Assembly (NCBI GenBank): GCA_041580375.1
Contig: JBFGDZ010000117.1
Location: 1 to 11,649 of the forward strand
DNA from: JAPUIN01 sp041580375
GTDB taxonomy: Bacteria > Acidobacteriota > Polarisedimenticolia > Gp22-AA2
DNA: 11,649 nt
Reading direction: 5' to 3'
The notes under the pieces are model-generated. The model was not told the DNA's origin. It ran no database searches and saw only the letters and a list, made by a program, of their open reading frames with translations. Below are positions 1 to 5,817 of this stretch, in pieces (position 1 is the first letter of the stretch; each line of letters opens with the position of its first letter). The translations under genes and the position numbers were made by a program.

Positions 1-1
1 G

Positions 2-514
2 GGGGCGATCCGCGAGGCCCTGGTGACCTTCGAGGGGGTGAAGCGGCGCCAGGAGATCCGGGGCCTCGCGGGCGGGGTCACCGTGATCGACGATTTCGCG
101 CACCACCCCACGGCCGTCCGCGTGACCATCGAGGGGACGCGCGCGCGCTTCCCGGGACGCCGCCTGTTCGCGGTGTTCGAGCCGCGCACCAACACGACGC
201 GCCGCAGCGTCTTTCAGGACGAATACGCGCGCGCGTTCGACGAGGCCGATCGGGTGATCGTGGCCGCGGTGGATCATCCGGAGCGAGCGCCGGAGGGCCA
301 GCGGTTCTCGGTCGAGCGGCTGGTGCAGGACCTCGCCGTGCGGGGATTGCGCGCCCGGCACATCCCGGACGTCCCCGCCATCGTCGCCCACATCGCGGAG
401 GAGGCGCGCGAGGGCGACGTCGTCCTCATCATGTCGAACGGCGCCTTCGGCGGCATCCACGACCGGCTGCTCGCGGCGCTCGGGGATCTTCCGGCCGCGG
501 CTGCGGACGCCTGA
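2..514 (+). CDS. mpl: Mpl, UDP-MurNAc:tripeptide ligase (C-terminal part, 5' truncated by window edge)
   Basis: ATP-dependent Mur-family ligase of peptidoglycan recycling. It joins the recovered tripeptide L-Ala-gamma-D-Glu-meso-DAP to UDP-N-acetylmuramate in the cytoplasm. The frame is open from base 2, so the N-terminal and ATP-binding domains lie outside the window; the GTG at 23 is internal. Visible landmarks are FEGVKRRQE, then VIDDFAHHPTAVR, then AVFEPRTNTTRR, and a late VVLIMSNGAFGGIH stretch. These match the Mur ligase C-terminal domain. The DFAHHPT and FEPRTNT wording favours Mpl over MurC, whose equivalent is closer to DDYGHHP. The stop TGA at 512-514 lies 6 bp from the stop of the convergent minus-strand gene. 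Together with lpxC it shows a Gram-negative envelope. MurC is the only serious alternative. Confidence 0.92.
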   Translation, partial: GAIREALVTFEGVKRRQEIRGLAGGVTVIDDFAHHPTAVRVTIEGTRARFPGRRLFAVFEPRTNTTRRSVFQDEYARAFDEADRVIVAAVDHPERAPEGQRFSVERLVQDLAVRGLRARHIPDVPAIVAHIAEEAREGDVVLIMSNGAFGGIHDRLLAALGDLPAAAADA

Positions 515-522
515 CGGGCGTC
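506..522. terminator. Short hairpin over the two convergent stop codons (weak)
   Basis: GACGCC (506-511) and GGCGTC (517-522) form a perfect 6-bp stem with a 5-base loop. It covers the mpl stop (512-514) and reaches the minus-strand stop (521-523). There is no T-tract on either side, so it is at best a weak bidirectional terminator or an RNA 3'-end stabiliser. Stems this short are common by chance at this GC content. Confidence 0.2.
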
Positions 523-1609
523 AGCTGCCCATCAGAGCCGGATCGCCCTGGGCGAGGACGCGGATCAGCTCTTCGTCGAAATAATCGGTCGGGCCCGGCG
601 TCTTCGGCACGCGCGCCCGGTACGTCTGCCGGCTGCGGTCGATCTCCTTGCGCAGGCGCCGGTACAGATCGCGGTTCTTCCGTCCCAGCACCACGGCCTC
701 CTCGTTGTACAGCACGAGCTCGGAGACCAGAAGCTTCGCGAGACGGCGCGCGTCCGACTGCATCCGGCGCGCTTCTTCGGACAGGCCGTCGTCGGAACCC
801 GCGCGGCGGGGCGAGGCGGTGATGTCTCCCAGCAAGGCGTGGATCTCGGCCTCCTCGGGCGGGGTCGGGGTGCCCGGGCGCGACACCGGAATCGCGCCAG
901 CCGACGATCGCGCGTGATGAGTCCCGCCCGCGACCACCTCGGCAGCCCTGCCGCGCCCCGCGGAGTCCGCGGCGGAGATCCTCTCGATCGCGAGCGACGC
1001 GACCCGCGCCAGGACCTCGAGCATGACCCCCTCCCCGATCGTGCCGGACTGGCCACTGTCCGCGTAAACCACCGCGGCCGGTTTGCCACGAACCATCAGG
1101 GGGACGGCGGCGGAGAGGGGAGGGTACACGCCCCCCAGCGCTGCGATCGGCTCCGTGCCGGGCCCCTCGCTGCCCGACTCCGCGAGGGCCCCGCTCTCGA
1201 GCGCCCGCGCCAGGATGTGGTCCCCGGCGGCCGCGAACGAGACGCGGGGCACGGCGTCGTCCTTGAACCCGCCGGCGCCGCCGAAACCGAGCCCCGCCCA
1301 GCCCGACAGCCGCCCGTTCTTCATGATGAAGATGGCGGCCCGCGCGAAACAGATCGACGCTCCGCGCAGCAGGGCCGCCAGGATGTCGCGCTGGGTGGAG
1401 CCGCGGGATATGGCGTCGACCGCGTCGCGCACTCTCTCGGGACGCAGCGCGCCTCCCTCGGACGGATCGTCGGCGGCGCCGCTGGGGAGCCGGATCTCCT
1501 CGCCGAGCCCTGCGATCGCCTCGTCGAGAGCGAGGCGGAAGCGCTCCACCCGCTCGCGCAGCATGCGGTTCGCTTCCGACTCGGCTCGGGACCTTTGACG
1601 GGCGCTCAT
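521..1609 (-). CDS. GAF-like sensor/scaffold protein with a conserved C-terminal helical signature
   Basis: A 362-residue cytoplasmic protein with no signal peptide or membrane segment. Residues 1-40 are charged and probably coiled coil (ARQRSRAESEANRMLRERVERF). Residues about 60-215 resemble a GAF fold: a helical start, ASICFARAAIFIMKNGRLSGWAGLGF as the first strands, and AAVPLMVRGKPAAVVYADSG followed by a closing helix (VLARVASLAIERI). Residues 215-275 are a low-complexity linker. The last 80 residues hold ARRLAKLLVSELVLYNEEAVVLGRKN, then DLYRRLRKEIDRSRQTY and DYFDEELIRVLAQGDPALMG. I recall this signature at the C-terminus of varied signalling proteins from Acidobacteriota, where its function is unknown. 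The ATG at 1609 has GGGGGAG (1620-1614) four bases upstream. The gene diverges from lpxC and converges on mpl. The ligand and partner are unknown. Confidence 0.85.
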   Translation of the reverse strand: MSARQRSRAESEANRMLRERVERFRLALDEAIAGLGEEIRLPSGAADDPSEGGALRPERVRDAVDAISRGSTQRDILAALLRGASICFARAAIFIMKNGRLSGWAGLGFGGAGGFKDDAVPRVSFAAAGDHILARALESGALAESGSEGPGTEPIAALGGVYPPLSAAVPLMVRGKPAAVVYADSGQSGTIGEGVMLEVLARVASLAIERISAADSAGRGRAAEVVAGGTHHARSSAGAIPVSRPGTPTPPEEAEIHALLGDITASPRRAGSDDGLSEEARRMQSDARRLAKLLVSELVLYNEEAVVLGRKNRDLYRRLRKEIDRSRQTYRARVPKTPGPTDYFDEELIRVLAQGDPALMGS

Positions 1610-1711
1610 GAGTCTCCCCCGGTCGGTCGGGGCGCGATCGACCCGATCCGCGCCCGCCGCCCCCGTGCCCGGGGTTGCATCGACGCGGCGCCGGGGAATC
1701 GGAGGACCGGA

Positions 1712-1740
1712 TCAGTAGCACACGGCCGGTGACGTGTCAA
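1712..1740 (-). promoter_or_regulatory. Candidate sigma70-type promoter of the GAF-like gene
   Basis: Read on the minus strand, TTGACA (1740-1735) is a perfect -35. A 17-base spacer leads to TACTGA (1717-1712). The -10 hexamer is poor, but TGC directly before it supplies an extended -10. It points at the gene starting at 1609 and would give a leader of about 95 bases. Confidence 0.5.
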
Positions 1741-1762
1741 ACGGCGCGCTTCTGGCAGAATC

Positions 1763-1780
1763 GCCACAGACTGCTGTGGC
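1763..1780. repeat. Perfect inverted repeat GCCACAG-N4-CTGTGGC
   Basis: The 7-bp arms are 1763-1769 and 1774-1780, with ACTG between them. The dyad is centred about 140 bp upstream of the start site predicted from the sigma54-like element, the distance expected of an enhancer-binding site. The run TTTCC follows on the + strand, but no + strand gene ends upstream, so a terminator role is less likely. Operator and transcript-hairpin readings both remain possible. Confidence 0.5.
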
Positions 1781-1880
1781 TTTCCTGCGACTGGAGGGGC
1801 GCCGATGCATTTCTCCGATCCGGACGACCATCAAATAACCATTTTGGTTTCAATAGTTTGGCTGTCATCGATCCGGAAAG

Positions 1881-1912
1881 ACCCTGATGGCACGTCGGAT
1901 GCATATCAGGGT
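1881..1912. repeat. 8-bp inverted repeat framing the sigma54-like element
   Basis: ACCCTGAT (1881-1888) and ATCAGGGT (1905-1912) are perfect reverse complements separated by 16 bp. The spacer contains almost the whole -24/-12 motif and ends in the palindrome ATGCAT (1899-1904). It could be an operator overlapping the promoter, or an RNA stem in a transcript that starts further upstream. Confidence 0.6.
1888..1903 (+). promoter_or_regulatory. Candidate sigma54 (RpoN) -24/-12 promoter for lpxC
   Basis: TGGCACG (1888-1894) matches the -24 consensus fully. After the required five-base gap from TGGCAC comes ATGCA (1899-1903), which matches the -12 consensus TTGCA at four of five positions. The invariant GG (1889-1890) and GC (1901-1902) are exactly 10 bases apart. 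Transcription would start near 1914. That leaves a leader of about 27 bases containing a GGGAGGGA ribosome-binding site before GTG 1941. NtrX, a sigma54 activator, is encoded 4 kb downstream. Confidence 0.5.
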
Positions 1913-1940
1913 TCGGCCCCGTGCGGCCCGGGAGGGAGTC

Positions 1941-2876
1941 GTGGCAGAGCATCAGAGATCGCTCGTTCGGCCCGTGGAGCTCGAGGGGGTCGGACTGCAC
2001 ACCGGCACCGGCGTCGCGGTTCGCATCGAGCCGGCCGAGCCGGACGGCGGCATCGTCTTCGTCCGCAGCGATCTCGACGGGGCGTGCATCCCGGCCACGA
2101 CCCGGTATCTTCGTGGCTCCGCGTACGCCACGACGCTGGCCCGGGACGACGTGAGCGTTTCGACCGTGGAGCACCTCCTCTCGGCCCTGCGCGGTCTGGG
2201 CGTCGACAACGCCCGGGTCGTGATCGACGGGCCGGAGGTGCCGATCCTGGACGGCAGCGCCCTGCCCTTCGTCGAGGCGATCCGCCGCGCCGGCATCCGC
2301 AGCCAGACGGCCCGCAGGCGCTACCTCACGCTGCTCCGCCCGATCTCCGTCCGCAGCGGCGACCGCGAGATCCTGGCGCTGCCGGCCAACCGGCTCGAGG
2401 CGACCTACGCCATCGATTTTCCGCATCCCGCGATCGGCTACCAGGCGGCGACGGCCCGCGTCAGCGGCGACGCCTACGCCAGGACGATCGCGGCCGCCCG
2501 CACCTTCACCCTGCTCCGGGACGTGGAGGCGTTGCGTCGCGCGGGGCTCGCCCGGGGCGGCTCGCTCGACAACGCACTCGTCGTCGGGGAGAAGGGCGTG
2601 ATGAACGGGGACCTGCGCTTCCCCGACGAATTCGTGCGCCACAAGATCCTGGACCTCATCGGCGATCTCGCGCTGCTCGGTGCCCCGCTCCGGGCCCACG
2701 TCATCGCCTACAAGGGGGGGCATGCGCTGCACGCGGCTCTCATGACCCGGATCCAGCAGGACGCCTCCTGCTGGTCGTACTCCACGTCCGACGCCGTGCT
2801 GCCGCAGGCTCACCTCGCCCGCTTCGCGCACCTCACCCAGCGCCTCGTTCCGAACCGGGTTCCGCTGACCGCCTGA
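1941..2876 (+). CDS. lpxC: LpxC, UDP-3-O-acyl-N-acetylglucosamine deacetylase
   Basis: Zinc-dependent deacetylase that catalyses the committed step of lipid A synthesis in the cytoplasm. With the GTG at 1941 the protein has 311 residues, close to the roughly 305 of the E. coli enzyme. GVGLHTG falls at residues 16-22. The catalytic pair is E77/H78 in STVEHLLSAL, against E78/H79 in E. coli. DEFVRHKILDLIGD supplies H234 and D238, and GGHALH supplies H261, equivalents of E. coli H238, D242 and H265. All zinc and catalytic residues are present. An in-frame ATG at 1887 would add 18 Arg-rich residues. I prefer GTG 1941 because GGGAGGGA (1930-1937) lies just upstream, the N-terminus then aligns with known LpxC, and ATG 1887 overlaps the promoter candidate. 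It is a stand-alone gene, not fused to fabZ. Confidence 0.96.
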   Translation: MAEHQRSLVRPVELEGVGLHTGTGVAVRIEPAEPDGGIVFVRSDLDGACIPATTRYLRGSAYATTLARDDVSVSTVEHLLSALRGLGVDNARVVIDGPEVPILDGSALPFVEAIRRAGIRSQTARRRYLTLLRPISVRSGDREILALPANRLEATYAIDFPHPAIGYQAATARVSGDAYARTIAAARTFTLLRDVEALRRAGLARGGSLDNALVVGEKGVMNGDLRFPDEFVRHKILDLIGDLALLGAPLRAHVIAYKGGHALHAALMTRIQQDASCWSYSTSDAVLPQAHLARFAHLTQRLVPNRVPLTA

Positions 2877-2900
2877 GCCGGTCCCCCGCGGCCCTTCGAC

Positions 2901-2930
2901 TTGTCCACCCGCCCCGGGCTCCGGTAGACT
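2901..2930 (+). promoter_or_regulatory. Candidate promoter of the DUF4390-ntrY-ntrX operon
   Basis: TTGTCC (2901-2906), an 18-base spacer and TAGACT (2925-2930) match the -35 and -10 consensus at four of six positions each. It sits in the 122-bp gap after lpxC, about 70 bp ahead of the DUF4390 start. No terminator is visible after lpxC, so read-through from lpxC may also feed the operon. Confidence 0.4.
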
Positions 2931-2998
2931 GAACCGAACTTGATGCGCGCCGGGCGCCCGCACGCCGAGACCGGGTCGCGCGGACCCGGAGTCGACCG

Positions 2999-3565
2999 AT
3001 GATCCCCAAGCTGGGAGCCACAGCACTCAGCCTCTCGCTGGCCCTCGCCCCCGTTTTCGCCGACGGCCCCGCACTCGTGAACGTGCGGGTGGAGCGGAAC
3101 GGGGAGCATTACCTCGCATCCGGAAGTCTCGAAGGGGCGCTGACCCCGGACCTGCTGGAGGAGGTGGCCGCAGGTCTCGAAACCACCATCCAGTATCGCC
3201 TTCAGGTGCACCGCCGCCGGCGCGGTTTGCCCGATCAGGCGATCGCGAAGCACCGGATCGTCTGCGCCGTTCGTCGCGACGCCCTCACGCGGCAGTATGC
3301 GCTGACGCGGCGCGTCGACGACGAGGTCGAGGAGACGCGGGTCACGGAGAACGAGGCGGAGATGCGGGCGTTCATGACGTCGCTGAGGGCCGTGCCGGTG
3401 GCCCGCAGCGCCGATCTCGCCCCGGGCGAGGAGTACTACCTGAAGGTGAAGGCGAACCTGGGTCTGATGTGGCGCTTCTATTTGATCCCGTGGCCCCTCG
3501 ACACCGACTGGGTGCGCGTCGGCCTGAACCCCCCGGGGAACGGATCCGGTGACCCCGACTCCTGA
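2999..3565 (+). CDS. DUF4390-type exported protein upstream of NtrY
   Basis: A 188-residue protein. Residues 1-21 look like a cleavable signal peptide (a short basic start, then LSLSLALAPVFA before DG), so it is probably periplasmic. The body has alternating beta-like segments: VNVRVERNGEHYLASGSLEGALTPDLLEEV near the start, IQYRLQVHRRRRG in the middle and a late RFYLIPWPLDTDWVRVGL. That pattern and the position directly before ntrY fit the DUF4390 family, which from memory often precedes ntrYX in other phyla. Its molecular function is unknown. The ATG has GGAG (2988-2991) seven bases upstream. The reading frame overlaps the start of ntrY by 17 bases, which implies translational coupling. A role in presenting a periplasmic signal to NtrY is plausible but only inferred. 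Confidence 0.8.
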   Translation: MIPKLGATALSLSLALAPVFADGPALVNVRVERNGEHYLASGSLEGALTPDLLEEVAAGLETTIQYRLQVHRRRRGLPDQAIAKHRIVCAVRRDALTRQYALTRRVDDEVEETRVTENEAEMRAFMTSLRAVPVARSADLAPGEEYYLKVKANLGLMWRFYLIPWPLDTDWVRVGLNPPGNGSGDPDS

Positions 3566-5807
3566 GCCGGATCCCGGCCGTTCGGGAACGCGCGTCCGCG
3601 CGGATCGGCTCATTCTGTTCAGCATCATCGTGCTGCTGCTCGTCTTTCTGGGCGGTTATCTGACCCTGCGCAGGGCGAGCCATTTCTCCTGGCCCTACAT
3701 CACCAACTCGGTCGTCCTCCTCTCAATCCTGTTCCTGACCAACGCGATCCTCGTCCTGACGCTCGTCACGCTCCTCATGCGCAACCTGATCAAGGCTCTG
3801 GTGGAGCGGCGAAGGGGGATCCTGGGGTCGCGCTTCCGGACGAAGCTCGTGTTTTCTCTCCTCCTGCTCTGGCTCGTCCCGTCGGGCATCATCTTCTACG
3901 CGGCGCTCCACCTCATCCAGCGCAGCATCGATCGATGGTTCAATGAGCCGATGGATCGGCTGGCCCAGGCGTCCGAGGAGATCGTCAACACCTATTACGA
4001 CGAGGCGCGCCGCCGGGGCGCGGCGTCCGCGGCAGCCGTCGCGAACCGGCTCTCCGATCCGGAGCTGCTGAACCCCGATGCGCCGGGCTCCATCCACCGG
4101 GTCATGGGCGACCTGCTGCGCGAGTACCAGCTCGACCTGCTCTCGGTCGACCTGGGCGGCGACGCGCGGTATCTCGTCGTCGACCCGCACGTCCCGGCCA
4201 CGGGCGACCTGCCCGACGTTCCGTCCGACCAGCGCCAGGCGGCGTTCTCCGGGCAGGCGTTCACGCTGACGTCGGAATTCAGCGCCGGTCTCCTCATCCG
4301 CTGCGGCCACCCCGTCCGCGCCGGACCCGGAGGCGAGGTGAGGGGCGTGGTCACGGTCGGGACCCACGTGCAGCGCGATTTGGCGCGGCTGGTCCGCGAC
4401 GTCATCCGGAGCAACGAGGAATACCGGCAGATCCGGGCCCAGAAGGGGCTCATCAAGCGCGTGTACGTGCTCGTCTTCGCGCTCATCACCCTTCTCGTTC
4501 TGTTCTCGGTCACCTGGATCGGGCTCTACCTGGCCCGGCGCATCACCGAGCCGATCCAGTCCCTGGCGGAGGGGACCCGGGAGATCTCGTCGGGGAACCT
4601 GGACTACCGCGTGGAGGTCGAGGCGGGGGACGAGCTGGGCATTCTCGTCGATTCGTTCAACCGGATGACCGCGGATCTGAAAGCGGGCAAGGAGATGATC
4701 GAGCGGCGGAATCTGGAGCTGTACGAGAGCAACCAGGCCCTGATGGAGCGCCGCCGCTACATCGAGACGCTGATTCAGAATCTCACGACGGGGGTCGTGT
4801 CTCTCGACGGAGAGGGCCGCATCAGCACGATCAACCGGTCGGCCCTGCGGCTCCTGGCGCTGGAGGCGGGTCCTCACCCGGTCGGGAAGACGCTCGCGCC
4901 GCTGGTCACCCAGCCGGGTGCGCGCGCCGAGATCGAGAGTCTCCTGGCCGAGGCGATGGGAGGCGGCCGGGGAGCGGCGCGCGAGATCGAAGTGACGCAG
5001 GAGGCGAGCGCGCTGACCCTCGCGGTCAGCGCCACGGCCCTGCGCGACGATTCCGGGCAGGTCATGGGCGCGATCCTCGTGATCGAGGATCTGACCGACC
5101 TCATGCGGGCTCAGAAGATCGCCGCGTGGCGCGAGGTGGCGCGGCGGCTGGCCCACGAGATCAAGAATCCGCTCACGCCGATCCAGCTGTCCGCGGAGCG
5201 GATCCGCAAGAAATACGACGAGGGCGATCCCGATCTCGACGGCATCGTGGCGGAGGGGACCGCCGCCATCGTCCGCGAGGTGGCCGCCCTGAAGAACCTC
5301 GTCGACGAGTTCACCCGCTTCGCGCGCCTGCCGGCGCCGAGGCCCGTGCCGACGGATCTGACCCGCCTGGTGGAGGGCGCGCTGACGCTCTACGACGGCG
5401 TGCATCCGGGCGTGCGGATCCTCCACAGGTGCCAGCCCGATCTGCCGCCGGTCCCCGTGGATCCGGAGCAGATGAAACGCGTGCTGGCCAATCTGCTGGA
5501 CAACGCCGTGCAGGCGCTCCGGGGACGCGGCACGGTCACCATCGCCGCCCGCCGCGATCCCGGCTCGACGGGCATCCGTCTGGAGGTGGCCGATGACGGT
5601 CCGGGGATCAGGCCGGAGGATCGCGATCGACTGTTCCTGCCCGCGTTCTCGACCAAGAAGCACGGCGGAGGCCTGGGGCTCGCCATCGTGCATCGCATCG
5701 TCACCGATCATCACGGACGCATACACGTCGAGGACAATGAGCCGCGCGGGGCCCGGTTCGTCATCGAGCTGCCGGCCGCCGCGGCCGGCGCCGACGCCGT
5801 GGGGTAG
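3549..5807 (+). CDS. ntrY: NtrY, membrane sensor histidine kinase
   Basis: A 752-residue kinase expected to sit in the inner membrane and phosphorylate NtrX. Residues about 24-120 hold three hydrophobic segments (LILFSIIVLLLVFLGGYL, then VVLLSILFLTNAILVLTLV, then VFSLLLLWLVPSGIIFYAAL). Residues about 121-306 form an extracytoplasmic sensor region, followed by a fourth segment at about 307-328. A HAMP domain follows from R330 to about K384, then a PAS domain from about 401. The HisKA motif is REVARRLAHEIKNPLTPIQL with H536 as phosphoacceptor. The ATPase domain has its N box (NLLDNAVQAL) near 647 and DDGPGI near 682, then GGGLGLAIV and a terminal FVIELP. All core kinase residues are present, and length and order are typical of NtrY. 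The GTG start overlaps the DUF4390 gene. The stimulus is unknown; nitrogen, redox and envelope signals have been proposed for relatives. Confidence 0.93.
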   Translation: MTPTPEPDPGRSGTRVRADRLILFSIIVLLLVFLGGYLTLRRASHFSWPYITNSVVLLSILFLTNAILVLTLVTLLMRNLIKALVERRRGILGSRFRTKLVFSLLLLWLVPSGIIFYAALHLIQRSIDRWFNEPMDRLAQASEEIVNTYYDEARRRGAASAAAVANRLSDPELLNPDAPGSIHRVMGDLLREYQLDLLSVDLGGDARYLVVDPHVPATGDLPDVPSDQRQAAFSGQAFTLTSEFSAGLLIRCGHPVRAGPGGEVRGVVTVGTHVQRDLARLVRDVIRSNEEYRQIRAQKGLIKRVYVLVFALITLLVLFSVTWIGLYLARRITEPIQSLAEGTREISSGNLDYRVEVEAGDELGILVDSFNRMTADLKAGKEMIERRNLELYESNQALMERRRYIETLIQNLTTGVVSLDGEGRISTINRSALRLLALEAGPHPVGKTLAPLVTQPGARAEIESLLAEAMGGGRGAAREIEVTQEASALTLAVSATALRDDSGQVMGAILVIEDLTDLMRAQKIAAWREVARRLAHEIKNPLTPIQLSAERIRKKYDEGDPDLDGIVAEGTAAIVREVAALKNLVDEFTRFARLPAPRPVPTDLTRLVEGALTLYDGVHPGVRILHRCQPDLPPVPVDPEQMKRVLANLLDNAVQALRGRGTVTIAARRDPGSTGIRLEVADDGPGIRPEDRDRLFLPAFSTKKHGGGLGLAIVHRIVTDHHGRIHVEDNEPRGARFVIELPAAAAGADAVG

Positions 5808-5817
5808 AATGGCGCCC

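Larger units (their letters stand above)
1610..1940. other. Divergent intergenic region between the GAF-like gene and lpxC
   Basis: This is the only gene-free stretch over 300 bases, if lpxC starts at GTG 1941. In order along the + strand it holds: a small stem over the minus-strand ribosome-binding site (CCCCG 1617-1621 with CGGGG 1628-1632); the minus-strand promoter (1712-1740); the odd dyad TTCTGGCAGAA (1750-1760); a perfect 7-bp inverted repeat (1763-1780); an AT-rich patch (about 1827-1866) that stands out against GC-rich surroundings; and an 8-bp inverted repeat enclosing a sigma54-like element (1881-1912). I see no convincing short gene here. Confidence 0.7.

Noticed and set aside
1617..1632. 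CCCCG/CGGGG stem over the ribosome-binding site of the GAF-like gene
   Set aside because: Five GC pairs arise readily in this composition and nothing else suggests translational control.
839..1732. Long plus-strand frame opposite the GAF-like gene
   Set aside because: Its product is Arg/Gly/Pro-rich with no family motif, while the minus strand encodes a protein with a GAF-like fold and a conserved tail. It is a high-GC shadow.
1816..1877. Direct repeat CGATCCGGA at 1816-1824 and 1869-1877, 53 bp apart
   Set aside because: GATCCGG is frequent across this window, so two copies in the gap are expected by chance.
5593..5817. N-terminal extension of NtrX into ntrY
   Set aside because: The extra 75 residues are out-of-frame ntrY sequence. 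The receiver domain starts normally at 5818.
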